From Pseudisothecium myosuroides (lineage: Eukaryota > Streptophyta > Bryopsida > Hypnales > Lembophyllaceae): 64,000 nucleotides of DNA. Position numbers and translations under genes: made by a program. The DNA lies in contig OX637293.1 of assembly GCA_951799445.1 (NCBI GenBank), positions 9,486,001-9,550,000 of the forward strand, in the 5' to 3' direction. Below the pieces are notes generated by a model. That model was not told where the DNA came from. It saw only the letters and a program-made list of their open reading frames with translations, and ran no database searches. This document shows positions 17,985 through 31,359 of this stretch, in pieces (position 1 is the stretch's first letter; each line of letters begins with the position of its first letter).

Positions 17985-20949
17985 TTGGCTTTCTAGTCTA
18001 TTATTTTTTTTAGAACAAGGCTTTTGTGCACATTTAAACATATTGCCAAAACTTTCAAAGACCAACTTAAATGCTATGTAAGGTAGATGCACCCATAGTC
18101 GATCACGACCCATAGTCAACCTCTAGGGGGCACTATTTCTAACCAAGGTTGAAAAGCTTGGAATGTTTTTTTTCAAGGTTGGGACTAATAAGGTTATTAC
18201 ACATGTCCAAAGTAGTGAGGAAGAAAGTAGGAAATAATGAGCGGGAAAGTAGTTTTTAGATGATCGGAATTGGATGACTCTAGACTTTGGCTACTAGTCT
18301 GGACAACTTTTTGACTCCCAAAATTTATAGTAACTTCAATTTTGCAAATAAATTACGAAAATTTGGGAATCCCCATATTTCTTATCTTTCTACATGGGAA
18401 AAATTCTTGCGCCTTAAACTACTCATCATTTGCTGCAAAATCCCTTAAGTGATCGGATATGAGTACATTCACCTTACATATAAAACAGCGATTCAAATTC
18501 TAGCTTATTGAAACAAATTGTTGTTAAGATGTAAATGTTTTAAAACTTTGACCAAACAATCACAATACTTTAATTGTGAGTAAGGTTCATTTTTATTCTA
18601 TATTTGAATTTACATTATTAAACTCATATGAGGATTTTCACGCAAAGTCAAATATAAAAATTAAGTCATCACAAAAAAAAATAATACAAATATGATTAAT
18701 AGAAAATTTTAATTTTAAATACTAAAATAGATTTATTAAATTATTTAAAAAAGCATGTAGTGATTTTATGTTGCACATTTATCTTAAGAAATGTTTTATG
18801 TTCTGAATACTTCAATGCATTGTAACAGTGCACTAATGTTTTATTGAACGTTTAAACTATATGGTTCATTTTAAATATACACATAAATCCAATCTAAAAA
18901 ATTTCAATTTTTTTTGGCAAATGATATAGTATGCTAGGTACATAAATCTTCTTGTGGAAAAAATAATTGATTCAAATTTAATGGGTGATGCAAATGTATA
19001 AGCTTTTATTTATTTCTTTAGTAAGGGTGCAAATTAGTGTCCCTTATAAGTTAGTGCAACCTACAAATTAAAGATATTACAAAAAAGAATTAGTATACTA
19101 GTAAAATACAAGAGTTTTTCAGCATGATCTAATTTAAAATTATACAACTTAGGTATATTGGTATCACATGCACTAATTTCATACATCAATTTATTCACAA
19201 ATTTTTTAGATGCAAATTTTTCCATCTAATGAATTTAATCTATTTGTTTTAAAAATTAAATTGAAATTGAAAGACAACAAACCTGATTTAAATTCACAAT
19301 ATAACAATTGTCCTTGGTGGTATATATTTGTCATATCATAGATATGTTATATACATTCATAATTGCCTCTAATAGCAATCAAGCAAAAAATTTATAACTA
19401 AATCAATAAATAATTTTATCTTGATCTTATTAGCAAGTGATAGAAGATTCTATTATAGTTTAGTATGAATTATTTTGACACCAAATAAACAAGTTATGAA
19501 TTTTCAAAACATTGTTTATAATGTCCCAAAAATCAACCTTGTGATATCATTCCGCGATCTAGGCCACATCAGTGGTCTTGGACATGGGCCTACCCCTCTT
19601 GACCACTTTATTTGCAGGCTTATCTTTATCTACTCAATTGTAGAGGAACCTGCATGTTAGTGTTTGCTTTTTCACAACTTTGTTTCATACGCTACAAAGT
19701 AAGGTCAAATCACTCAAAAGCAACAAAAGCTTTAATTATTCAAATATACTTACACCTAGATAAAGATCATTTTCACAAACAAGTAATAATGTAATACATG
19801 TTGTACTAGTGATTAGTACCAAAAATGAATACTAGTGATTATCCATGCCACTCTAGTTATTACAGACATATTTGTTGATATGGCGAGGTATACATAGCCC
19901 CTCACCGCTTGGAGTATTTTAGGATATACTAAAAATGAGACGTATTTTGTCCCTTTGGGGGGTGAGGAGATAGAGTACCAAAATTTGATTATTTCAGAAA
20001 CTTCAAACCCATGAGTGAACTAGGAGTCACTTAGCTGCTAGCTCTTCATTCATTCAATCATGTGCCATGCAAAACAATTTCTTAAGCATGAAGACAACAA
20101 TCTCACCACAAAAGAACTACATTGGAACGAGATCTTGGAATTATCCTCAGGATTCTCTTGTAGCCTTACGAGTTTAAGGAAAGATAATGATAAATTTTAA
20201 CAAGTTGTAAGTTATGCACTAAGCTCCAATTCTTCACCTTCTGGTTATATACTATTGTTTTTTGAAATTATAGGTCTAAATTACCTTCAAATTTTTATGT
20301 TGCAATTGTGAGGAATCCATTATTGATGCTTTTATCCTCAAAAAGGTGGAGGAAATCTACATTCTTACTTTTAACTACAATTTTTGGGATATAAAACACT
20401 CTAGATTAAAAAAATCTTGTAAATATTTATTGGAAATTCTTTGTATGATTGAATTTGCTTTTATAGCTCATGCATGAATAACATTATTTACAGCATTGAG
20501 GCAGCAAAATTAATTGGAACCTTAGGACTGGGGTAGTGAACCTAATTTACAATGTATGCCAAATGGTTTCAATTCACAACTTATGTCTAACGAACCAAAA
20601 TCTACACCTTTTATTTGTTACACCCCTATTTCTTAAAAAAATATAGGTTAAATTTTTTAAAACAGTAATCCATAATACTTTATAAGAATTTTATTCTCTA
20701 TATAATTGTAATGTTGAAATGTTGAATGGATGTATACAAGGATGTACTTTGGAAGAGGGTCCATCAAGGGTATACCTCCCTTAATTAACTTAGTAGAAGT
20801 GTCCCTTTTCAATGATAGGATAGTGAATGAAATCACTTCACTCACCCCTTCATTTAATAATTGAGTGAACTATAATAAATGAATTTTCTATTATTAATCT
20901 CCCATATGCATATTTTTCCTAAACATGTTAGATTACAATAGATATGGGA
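17985..20949. other. AT-rich intergenic DNA
   Basis: About 3 kb of AT-rich DNA without a gene I can support. The short open frames here show no family motifs. Confidence 0.45.
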
Positions 20950-20953
20950 TTAA

Positions 20954-21859
20954 CCCCTAAAGTTCCTTGACTACGTTTTCAACAAAATTGCCATTTCTAG
21001 TACAAGTACCAAATTTTAGAAAAAACAACATTTTGGGACATAAGTAACTGTAGGATCTTGTAGTACCATGGTTTGAGAAGATGTAGAAAATTTTCAAAAA
21101 TTTCCACCATGTAGATTGGAAGATATTAGCGTTTGAATTGAGAAAAATCCTTTTGGGGGCCCTGTAAAAAATATGGTAGCTGCACTTCACAAGGTCATTT
21201 TTCTATGAAAAAATTTCCAAAATGGTGGTGCTTCTTTGGATTCATTCTTCAAGGCAAGTTGGCTACATGCTTGAAAATTTTCAGATCATTTGAAATTGTA
21301 CAACATATGGGAAAAAAATAGTAAGTAGAAAAGAGTAGAGAATGATTCAAAATACTAATTGTAAAGAATTTAGTTATAAAATTGAATTATGCAAATCCCA
21401 ATGGTTGTAATATTGTAATAAACAATCTACATCCTACGATTTTATTTTTTTCAAAAAATATTGAAAATCTAGTTAAATATATGACTTCAAAGTTTATTTT
21501 AGAGTAGAGAATAATTGGTGCAAACTAAAAATTCTCATAACTTTCATCTCATTAATCAAAATGGAATGATTTAAAGCTTTCCATGTACATATAAATCTAG
21601 AAAACCAATTTCAACTTTTTGTTTATGAAAAAAGTGATTTTTTAAAATTTGCCCAGACTACCCAACCAAGGAAGAAAACTACATATCATATAATAACATT
21701 TTAACCAAGTAAACAAAAGTTATGAAAATTGTTGGGCCTTAAAGAAAAATTTCATCCCCATGTTGTGTGAAAATTTCTAAGAAAAAAATAAGAATTTCAT
21801 TTGTAGTGATGTCCAAAATTGGTATATTGCCAACCAAATATAATTTGGTCCTTTAAGGG
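20954..21859 (-). mobile_element. TTAA-flanked piggyBac-like non-autonomous element, copy A
   Basis: TTAA flanks the element on both sides (20950-20953 and 21860-21863). The ends are CCCCTAAAGTTCC on the left and, reverse-complemented, CCCTTAAAGGACC on the right. The interior matches copies D, E and F and is inverted relative to D and E. There is no transposase frame. A TTAA target and CCC-starting ends are the defining features of the piggyBac superfamily. Confidence 0.8.
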
Positions 21860-22250
21860 TTAACAATTGTATTTTATATTCCATACATGTACATGTATTC
21901 ATGTGTCATAGCATTTCAATATTCAGTATAACACATCTACATTCCATATAACACATCCATATTCTACATCCATACGTATATATTCCATATATATTTTATA
22001 TATTATATTCATTAGTGTACCTTGTGCCGTTGCCACAAATAAAATAAAAGTAAAAATAATTTTCTAATTTTTTAATTCTTTGAAATTCAATAACTTTTAC
22101 ACCGTAGGTTCAAATGCCATGAAACAAAGCCCGTACACCCCTCCTTGCAGAGAGCTTTCCAGCCATACCAAAAATGCAACCAAGTGACGCACGGTCAAGG
22201 AAATCTCGCCGTAACAAACAAAACAAAATAAAAAAGACAATCTAACTTAA

Positions 22251-23071
22251 CCCCTAGAGGACCATTGTCTCTTTGGGGGACAAATGGGATTTTGGGCAGG
22301 TACTTGCGGGCTAAAATTTTGTCTTGATTATGCCTAAACAAGCTCAAAACAAGGGAGAGGATGGAAAGGGGGCAACAAAAAAAAATTCAAAATTTGAATT
22401 CAATTTTTTTCCTCATAGATTATATTTTTGTCTACATATAAAGATTTAATTCATTCTATTTGGATTTGTTATGAGAGAGTTATGGACAATCTTGTTTTTT
22501 GGGCAATTAGAGCATCTTCTTGAAAGAATAACATGTACGATTCATTTTTGAATGCAATTTCTACAATTTTTCAAAAAGAAAAGTTTCATGTGGTTTGGTT
22601 TGTTTGCTAGAATAATCTCACTATTGGGATTAGTGCATTTTAATTCCATCTTAAAGATATTAATAAATTAGATTTTTCTTCTATCTCATATCTACTTCTA
22701 TTTAACAATTTTTTTAAGAATAATTTTTTTTTTGGATCCCCCCCCCTAGACTTTTAACTCAATTCTCCACCATAAAGATTTAAAGCTCAAAACTTTGAAG
22801 TGCAAAAAAATAAAGTTAAGAAGTTTCAAAGTCAAATAATCTAGTCCTGCAATGTGCTAAAAAACTTGTTTTTTCCACTTTAAACACAAATATCTTGCAA
22901 TTTTTGCAGTCAAAATTTTTGAAATTTTTCCACACATTCTCATACCAATTAGGTGTAAGATCCTACGGTTAGATGTGCCAAAAAAAAAAATTCAATTTTT
23001 TTTTACTCTTTGCTATAGAAATGGCAATTTGGTGTTTTTTGGGAGAAAAAAAGGCCTTTGTCGTTTGGGAG
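22251..23071 (+). mobile_element. TTAA-flanked piggyBac-like element, degraded copy B
   Basis: The left end CCCCTAGAGGACCATTG follows TTAA (22247-22250), and TTTGGGCAGGTAC further in matches the other copies. The right end GTTTGGGAG precedes TTAA (23072-23075) but has diverged. It has the same orientation as copies D and E and is older than they are, to judge by the damage at the right end. Confidence 0.6.
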
Positions 23072-23109
23072 TTAACCTTTACACAGCAAGGAGTCCGTTT
23101 ACTGGCCGA

Positions 23110-23305
23110 TGGATAACAAAGAATCAAACTGTATAGGACAAAATTTCAACTATTCATTCTCAGAGTTTGTTGTGGAAAGAGGAGATCTTCTATAAGAGTT
23201 TGACTTCCAATAAGTGCTTTTGCAATTTTTTAAGCCAATGATTTACACGGTAATACAAAAGGATGATTTGAACGTCACCCCTTCATCCTTTAAGGGTTGC
23301 GGTAA
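23110..23305 (+). repeat. Repeat related to 4860-5055
   Basis: This segment resembles 4860-5055 downstream of SEC15, with shared blocks such as ACTATTCAT, TTGACTTCCAAT and CGTCACCCC. It directly follows copy B of the TTAA family. Element ends could not be defined. Confidence 0.5.
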
Positions 23306-23369
23306 TGGATGGATATCAAAGTTTTCTTTGTTTCTTTGTTTTGGGGGTAGTTGGACGACATATCAGGTC

Positions 23370-23410
23370 TTTTTTTTTTCTTTTTTTCTTTTTTTCTTTT
23401 TTTCTTTTTT
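23370..23410. repeat. T-rich (TTTTTTTC)n tract
   Basis: A short pyrimidine-only microsatellite of T runs interrupted by single C residues. Confidence 0.85.
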
Positions 23411-24680
23411 ACTTTGTATTAATGGGATGGATAATTAATTGATAAGATGATAAGATCTGTGTAAGTTATGTCCCTTTCCAGGTGATAGTAGTGCATACCA
23501 TTCCTCATCCGTGCTACAAGGCCAGCCTTATCTAATCAGAGCTTCAAACATATCCCGTGTGATCAAGCAGACCAACAGTGTTGTTTCATTGAAACTTTTG
23601 AATTCATGCCAAGCATGCATGCATACTATGACTATGAATCCACCACCGCACCTATAAATTAGGTTAGGCACAGTCTGCATCCACCAAAGCCAGACTGAAA
23701 TGGGATGCAGGCACATACAGTAACTTACAACAGTAGGCGGTGCAGCTCCATGGAGCTCATAGACTGTAGAAAGTGCTGCTTGAAATTTCTTGATGGGTTA
23801 AAAAGAAGGTGCCGATGATAATGAAGTATGGGCATAAGATAGGCAACAAGGATGGGTCGGCCGGAATCTATTCTACAGTCTAATTTTGGCACCAACCAAG
23901 AAGCAACTTACTCTGTCGAGGCATTTGATTGGCCTTTGATTTTTAAAAAAAAATTTATTTATTATGAAATTAACGGGTTTTACGAATCATGAATTGGGGA
24001 AGAATCAGAGCTTAGTGATATACCCTGTTGTATAGTCTCACTTAAGGTATAGATCTTTTGGTCTCATTGAAGTTTTGAGAATTAACTATTCACTTTGTAT
24101 TAAAAATTATGACAAAGAATAGAAGAAAAACTCATTGTGAAGAATGAAGACAAAGAATGGAAGAAGATTGAATTGTATTGAACCTTGTAAAAAAAAGGCT
24201 CAAAGGCTTGATAATGTTGGATGAAAGAATGCCTATCTTGGTCATAATTTTTGTCCTTTAGAATTAAAGGACCAATAAGAATAAATAATCTACTAGGGTA
24301 GATCACTATTCTAATTTGTCTTAATAGTAAAGGGAGAAATTAGTGTCACTTAGAAAAAATAGTGTCACTACAACCTTTTATTTTTGTCTAAATTAGTACA
24401 ATACAACAATATTTCAACCCATACTAATTCAAAAAAGTGTGACTTTGATAAATTAAAGTCACGTAGACTATTAGGAAAAATTAGTATAATAGAAACATAT
24501 ATATGTAAATTTGGATAAATGACCCATGAAAAAGACCTATTGATAACAAATTAGACTATGTCATGGGTCTTTGCATGGTTGTTCCAATCCTTTATCTATG
24601 TAAACTACATTTTTGCTAGTGGTTTTACTAATTGTAGTACATCGACATAATTAGTGAGTGCTCAATGAGGGCTTATAAAT
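23411..24680. other. Intergenic DNA without a recognised gene
   Basis: Slightly GC-richer around 23470-23930, otherwise AT-rich. I see no conserved protein motif and no clear transposon ends. Confidence 0.4.
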
Positions 24681-24681
24681 A

Positions 24682-24879
24682 GTTTTTATGACTTCATTTT
24701 TGCATTGGCTATTATTTACAATTTTTTTTCTAAGAGCATCATCAGTCCATTGCTATTAAAAGGGCTTGCAAATTTGATAAATATTTGTGGCCTTCAAGCA
24801 CAATTCTCATATTTGTACACCTTTTACATTAAAAAAGAATTGTAAATAACAGTCAATGCAAAAATGAAACTATAAAAAG
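24682..24879. mobile_element. Short MITE with long inverted arms
   Basis: The arms 24682-24731 and 24829-24879 are inverted copies of each other: TTCATTTTTGCATTG on the left pairs with CAATGCAAAAATGAA on the right, and ATTTACAATT with AATTGTAAAT. The total length is about 198 bp. The target duplication is unclear. Confidence 0.7.
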
Positions 24880-25788
24880 AAGGTTATATTTTAGAAAATC
24901 ACTTCATTGAACAAAGGTTTTCAAAACACCATCAACATGACTTTAAATAACTCACTTAAAATAAGTAGTACATAAATTTATTACTTACAATTCTAAAATA
25001 AATAAAACTATTGTAAGTAGAATTTAAACCATATTAAAAAATCTCAAAATAATTTAATTCTATTAACAGCATGCTTGCATTCATTTTCTTTTTCCTTGAC
25101 ATATACAATCTATACACTCAAGTAGAAAATGTGATTAATTTTTTTTAATTTTCTATCAATTTTTCTAATATAATCATTTTAAAATTGATTTGTAATTGGT
25201 TTGCATTTCGAATGGACTTTAAAACTCAAAATGCAACATCAATTATTTAGTCATAGATATGAGATGTTTACAAGTGTTACTATATTGAAATTTATTTTTG
25301 TCAAGTGAAAACTGAACCTTTAACAACTCAATATACATTACTCATAGTCTTTGGCATAATTCAATCCAATTTATTCTTTATATTATGATGCTTTGAATTC
25401 TACTCTAACAATGAGTCTTCTTTTTTATTATAGAAATTCAAAAAATGGATTATGATATATTATGGGTTTATAATGTGGTATGAAATAGTTGGTTTATTAA
25501 AGAAGTGGGGATGCATAAAAAAACTTGCTAATAATTTCTTACTAACTATATAAATTTATTTGATGTTTGTCTTTCAAGTTGAATGGTTAATATGCATGAG
25601 CCAATTCATAGTCTACCTTTGAAAGCAACTACGATAACACCTTCCTAGATGTGCCCACATGGTAGATTTAGAACTACTTCCAACAAACTCTTCACTCATA
25701 ACTATGGTCTCAATAGACCATCTTAATAGACCAGATTTACCTCTCTTTTGTATAAGCCAAATTTCACATTGTTTCAAATTTATTTTCT
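24880..25788. other. AT-rich intergenic DNA
   Basis: No gene or clear element was recognised in this AT-rich stretch. Confidence 0.4.
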
Positions 25789-25792
25789 TTAA

Positions 25793-26200
25793 CCCCTAAA
25801 GTCCCAAGGTCCATTTTCTGACAAAAACCAACCAACCATTTCTATTGCATTGAGGTAAGAAAATAGAGAAATAAAAAATTTGGACATTAATCCACAGGGT
25901 CTTATACTAAATGAACACATGACAAATTTTTTGTGATATTTGACCATATAGATTAGAAGATATTGGCATTTGAGGTAACAACAATACTTTTGGGGGATAT
26001 TGCTACACTCACTAGATTATAAGGCTTTGATTTCTCTTATCTTCAATTTTTTGCATTATAGATTTTGATTAATTTTTTTTTATGTTGAAGAATTGAGTTG
26101 AGACTCTTGGAAAAAAATTTAACAAAAAAAAACTTGATTTTCATCCTACAAAAAAAATTCTTAAGTAGAAGTAGGTTAGAAATGGAAAGAAAAAAATAAG
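25793..26200 (-). mobile_element. Truncated TTAA-family element, copy C
   Basis: TTAACCCCTAAAGTCC opens at 25789. The following sequence matches the first part of copy G, for example GACCATAYRGATTRGAAGATATT and, near 26080, GTTGAAYATTGAGTTGAGA-type sequence. The opposite end is missing; similarity stops shortly before the 3' end of the BAHD gene at 26462. Confidence 0.6.
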
Positions 26201-26461
26201 ACAATATTTGCACATGAGAAACCCAGGCTTGTAAAGAACTGACAGTTTTGGCTATGATTCAAATCTTTGCGAACCATTGAGCGAGCTGAGGGATATCAGA
26301 GAACAACTACCGCTACAACTTTGAATCGCGACCAAGATCGAACTGAATATCTGCACTAACCTCATGAAAGCTTCAAGGACTATCAGCAACTATTGTTGCC
26401 AGACCCTATTCAATCGAGAAATTTTATGCCAGAATTGCATACCAGCAGAAACAGATGCCAG

Positions 26462-28817
26462 TTACGAAATATCATGGGAGAATTGGTGCAGCAAAGGCAG
26501 AAATTTCGTCATGACGTCGGGAGTGGTGTGAAGCATGGCCGTGAGGTTGTCAGGGCTCTGAGAGCTCGGCAGGAGGGCAAAGTAACCATCCCAAGAAGCA
26601 CACGCGTTCCGCATCGATTTCACAGGGGGTCCGAAGCCGAAATCCAGTTCGTAGTAAGGAAACCGGTTCTGCCAGGAAGTCCCACACTCGTGGTCCGATC
26701 CCAGGACCTGTCCAGGGAACGGATTGAATTTCTTTGCTTCTAGCCAATCCACAAGATCCTGGTGCCAGTCCTTGGAGGCATGCTGAATGGACGTGGCTAT
26801 CAAACTCGCAGAATGCGCCAGCGGCTTGTTCAACAAGTCGTTTACTGTGGTTGTAACGTAAGGGCTGCCAATAGCGTTGCCGAAATAGCCTGCTGGTAAC
26901 GACAGCTGCCTCCTCCCCTCGATTAGTGTCCACATTCGGACGGGATCCGTGCCTGGAAGCCCTCTTGCTTTCGTTATTGCACGCCATAGATGAGCCGAGA
27001 CGTAACAGACTCTCGACAGCCGAGTTTGAGATGCTGCACTATCCACTTCCTGCTTCAATTCATCAATGAGCTGCTTCGTAATCTCTACAGTTTGCACGGT
27101 AACCGCGGTCGGCTTCGGCTTAAGATCAGTTGCACTCGGGATGCTCGAATGCTCAGGCTTGAGGTTCAGAAAATCCGAACGATAATCTTCCGAGTAAGGG
27201 TCCGAGAGAATGAGAGGCTCCCTTGGTTTGACTCGAGCGCGCTCATGAACAGGGACGAGAGAGACTTCTTCCCCCCTCGCCAGCTCCGCCCAGGACTTCA
27301 TGAAGTGGAACCCAGAGAATCCATCCGCCACACAGTGTGCCCAGTTGGATGCCAACGTAATGCCGCCGCATTTGAAATGCGTCAACTGTCAAAAAAATTC
27401 CCAACATTAGAAATCGATCACCTTAAAAACAACATACGGTAGAGGATACTGAAATCGTTAAGGACCTGATCTCGTTTCCATTCGACGAACCATCGGAATC
27501 AACAGCAACTCATCTATTCATACACTTGGTTGGTTTCAATTAGCAAATTGCAAGCAAGCACGACTTGGCTAAATGTCTATGGCTAAATCTTTGAACGGAA
27601 ATGGGGTTGTCTACTGTCACTTACACTCATCTACAACCTTCAACTTTACAATTAAATAAGAATTTCATACGGAATCTCATCACCTATACGCCCTGACCCT
27701 TGTTAGAAACAATAACTCATCTATGCATACACATGGATAGACTTATTCGCATAGATGATGCAAGAATGTCTTGGCTAAAATCTGTGGCCACTCCATCTTT
27801 GAATGGAAACGGGCAGTGCACTAGCACTTATAATGGGAACTCTGCAATTTCCCACTTCATATTGCAGAAGAAATTCATACAAAGCTAGTGATCAAAATTT
27901 GAACTAACCAGATTTGGCACTTCAACCCAAACTGATCACGCCACAGCTAAAAAGTGATCACAACGATTTTGCAATTAAATAAGAATTTCATACGGAGGAT
28001 CATCACCTATACGTCCTGACCCTTGTTACAAACAGTAACTCATCTATGCATACACATGGATAGACTTATTCGCAAGTGATGCAAAAATGTCTTGGCTAAA
28101 ACCTATGGCCACTCATCTTTGAATGAAAACGAGCTGCGTACTGGTACTTATAATGGGAACTCTGCAATTTCCCACTTGATATTGCAGAAGAAATTCATAC
28201 CAGAAATTGCTAGTGTTCAAAATTTGAACTCACCAGATTCGGCACTTCAACCAAAACTGATCACGCACGCCACAAAAGTGATCACAACGAACTTCTGACC
28301 TAATCCTTCAAAGCAAGAAACGAACCTGCACAATGAGAGCTGGTCGTCCAGCAGGATCGTCCGGCAACCTCGGATACCCCCCTAACCCCGCCTCCGTCAT
28401 CCCACTCAACAAAAACGACGGCTGAAACCCATTCTCATACTCCAACTCGTCCAGCTCCGCATCAATGCAAGCCTCCACGAACACAGCTCCCGTATCATCG
28501 CACACAATCCCCGGCACCTCCCCTCTCGACGTCCCAACTCTCCCCGCCAGCGGATAAAAAAGCGCCAACGCTCTCTCCAACGACTTCCGCAACTCCTCTC
28601 CAACCCTCTCCTTCCCCGAATGCTCCCGGTACACGCACAGCAAAGGCGTGTAGAACTGGACCCAACAGAGATCCAAATTCGTGAATGGCAGCCACCGATT
28701 CTCTGGCGCTGTCGGAGTGGAGGGTTTCACGAAACTCGTGCGCAGCACCTGGAGATTTCGATCCTCCACCCGGGGCTCCAGCTTTAAACCGCCATCGATA
28801 TCTTCTTCCAAGCCCAT
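26462..28817 (-). CDS. BAHD acyltransferase, paralogue 1
   Basis: Two exons, 28326-28817 and 26462-27385, join in phase 0 (IVQ|LTHF) and encode 471 residues, normal for the BAHD family (about 430-480). The catalytic HXXXD motif is HCVAD (residues 181-185; His181 is the general base). The structural motif near the C terminus reads DFGFG (412-416) where most members have DFGWG. BAHD enzymes transfer acyl groups from CoA thioesters to alcohols or amines in the cytosol. The LPLAGR-type block (FYPLAGR) and the helix NWAHCVADG are typical. Similarity to hydroxycinnamoyl transferases is general, so donor and acceptor cannot be named. A paralogue lies at 36367-38192. A telo-box-like AAACCCTAA lies just upstream of the start. 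The intron contains a tandem duplication of about 320 bp. Confidence 0.9.
27490..28300. repeat. Tandem duplication inside the BAHD-1 intron
   Basis: About 27660-27979 and 27980-28290 are direct copies. Each has AGAATTTCATACGGA, CCTATACG, TATGCATACACATGGATAGA, TTATAATGGGAACTCTGCAA and CTGATCACG in the same order. A third, shorter and more diverged copy is at about 27490-27615. Nothing here appears to code for protein. Confidence 0.85.
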
Positions 28818-29156
28818 GGCTTAAACCCTAAAGCTTAACTTCCTACTCTGCGCTTCACAAACACAGCTAGCTCCGGATGTCATGAAAGAACTAATGATTT
28901 CTAGGAAGTAGTGCAATTCAATTTCGCAAATTACAAGTGCAAATGAAAGATAGCTTCGCTAACTTAATGCGAAGCTATCTGTGTCGACAATGCTTGCAGC
29001 TTCTACTGTAGTTTCGAGGACGGGAATTGAATTCTAGTTTGAAAGCTGCAGCTTCACGATGGGAGGGACAGGTGCAGCGTTTTTCTTGTGGCTATGAATC
29101 GCCTTTCCTGACCCCTCAGAAGTCATAATGAGTCAGTTACAAGTACAAAGGAAATA

Positions 29157-30628
29157 CTCCCTCTGTCTCACTAAAAACCTCCAAAAATCTTCCCCATGAG
29201 GAATTAACTATATTTTTAGTCTTTGTACTAGTGATACATGCATTCTAGAACTAATAATCTATCTCTTAGATCTATACAAAATCTTCAACTTAGGCGCCAT
29301 CATTTAGGCATCCCAAATCTATGTGGAAAGTGTCATATTTGAGCATTGTTTATAAATGCCGCTAGCTCGTCATTTCTGATGATTTAACCCCTAAAGGACC
29401 AAACACCATTTTTTGGCAACATAGCGATTTTGGGCAGCTCACTACGAATGGAAATTTTACTATTTTTCTTTGAAATTTTCACACAAGATGTGCCCGAGGT
29501 GTAGCTTCAAGGCCCAACAATTTTCATAACTTTTGACTACATGGCTAAAAAGTTATTGCATGATATGTAATTTTCCACGTTCGGCGGGCAGCCCGGGCAG
29601 CTGAAAAAAATTCTTTAAAAATCACTTTTTTGAAAAATTAAAATTTGAAATTGGTTCTTTAGACTTATATATACATGGGAAGCTTTGAATCATTCTATTT
29701 GGATTAATGAGTCAAAAGTTATGAGGATTCTTAGTTTGAGCGTAGTTATGGAATCTCTACTCTAAAATAAACTTTGAAGTCCTTTATTTAACTCAATTTT
29801 CAATATTTTTGAAAAAAAATAAAACCATTGGGTGTAGATTGTTTATTACAACATTACAACCGTTGGGATTGGCATTTTCCAATTCCATAACAAAATTCTT
29901 GACAATTTAGTATTTTGAGTCATTCTCTACCTCTTTCTACTTACCATTTTTTTCCTATATGTTGTACAATTCCAAATGATCTGAAAATTTTCAAGCATGT
30001 ATCCAACTTGCCTTGGAAAATTAATCCAAAGAGTAACAACCATTTTGGACATTTTTCATACAAATGTAACCTTGTGAAGGGCAGCTGCCCGTTTTTTTGC
30101 AGGGACAAAAAAAGGGGTTTTGTCAATTCAAACGCTAATATCTTGCAATCTACATGGTGGGAAATTCTGAATTTTTTTTCACATCTTCTTAAACCAATTT
30201 ACTACAAGATCCTATGGTTACATGTGTTCAAAAATGTTTAAAAAAAAAAATTGGTACTTGCTTTAGAAATGGCAGTTTTGGAGCGGTTTTGGTGAAAACA
30301 TAGTCAAAAACCTTTAGGGGTTAAAGGTTGGTGGCAACAATGGGATTGTAGAAATATATGCTTCCAACCTAAATACTACATCTATGAAACCTGGATCCCT
30401 TCATGAACAAATCTCTATAGCACCAAAGTAGTCCCCAAATCCATTGTCAACACAACTATTTGACAAAGTGACAAGTACAAGGTGCCTCATATGGGCAAGG
30501 CCAAGCTTGCTACGAGAGGAATGTTCATTTATTGCTTGCCACTTACTCCCATGAGGTCATTCAATACAACCAACGCTTACTCAACGGTCAAAATCAGTAA
30601 ATGGAGTTTTTTAGTGGGACAAAGGGAG
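29157..30628. mobile_element. Stowaway-like MITE interrupted by a TTAA element
   Basis: The left end CTCCCTCTGTCTCACTAAAA and, reverse-complemented, the right end CTCCCTTTGTCCCACTAAAA are the typical CTCCCT(C/T)NGTCCC ends of Stowaway MITEs. TA lies directly outside both ends (29155-29156 and 30629-30630), as expected for a TA target. Removing the nested TTAA element (29388-30320 plus one TTAA) leaves about 535 bp. Confidence 0.78.
29388..30320 (+). mobile_element. TTAA-flanked piggyBac-like element, copy D
   Basis: Flanked by TTAA (29384-29387 and 30321-30324), with left end CCCCTAAAGGACC and right end CCTTTAGGGG. The interior is closely similar to copy E in the same order. It is 933 bp long and carries no transposase. 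It sits inside the Stowaway-like MITE, so it inserted after that element. Confidence 0.85.
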
Positions 30629-31244
30629 TAAACAATAAATTAATGAATAAATTATCCGTACCTTGCATTAAGTTCAGTGAGGTTGTTTATTTTGTTTGTT
30701 ACGTTGAGATCTCCCAAACCGTGTGTCCCCCAATCGTGCGTTTGGTACTAACAGAAAGCCCTTGGCAAGGAGGGGTGCACGGGCTTTGTTTTGTGGCATT
30801 TGTACCTATGAAGGAAAAGTGATTGAATTTTGAAGTTTTTTATGAGTCAAAAAATTAGAAAATTACTTTTGCTTTTATTTTGAGTGTGGCAACAATACAG
30901 GGCACACTAGTTTGCCACAAAGTGTGACACTCATTTATAGATGAGGCCAAAATGTGGATGTGGATGTTCCCTAAATATCTACTCAATTGAACCAAAAATA
31001 TTCATCACCAATTGTATTCACTAAAATATTATGTAAAACCATGAAATTTAGCTTTAAAAATTCACCAAAAATGAAATTTTGCTTTTCAAGAACTGAAATT
31101 TGGTATGCTTGATTGGGATTGCCTAAAAATTGAGTGTTAATTATGCAAGACAAAAAATTCCAATTCTTTTTTGTACTATGCAAAAAAAAATGAATGGTAC
31201 AATAGGCAATTCTCCAAAAAGCATTCTCCAGAAACCCCAAACCC

Positions 31245-31350
31245 GAGTCCCAAATACCTGGGCTCCATGTACCCGGAATCCACATGCCCGGATCCCACAT
31301 ACCCGGATCCTCATACGCGAATCATTCATACCTGGATTCCGTATACCGAG
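31245..31350 (+). repeat. CCCGGATCC-rich local tandem repeat
   Basis: Variants of ACCCGGAATCCACATGCC, CCCGGATCCCACATA and CCCGGATCCTCATA follow each other, a degenerate unit of roughly 15-18 bp. It lies about 200 bp upstream of the NSN1-like start. Confidence 0.75.
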
Positions 31351-31359
31351 TTCGATCAG

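Noticed and set aside
26393..27442. Plus-strand open frames over the BAHD-1 exon
   Set aside because: They are antisense shadows of the BAHD coding strand and have no family motifs of their own.
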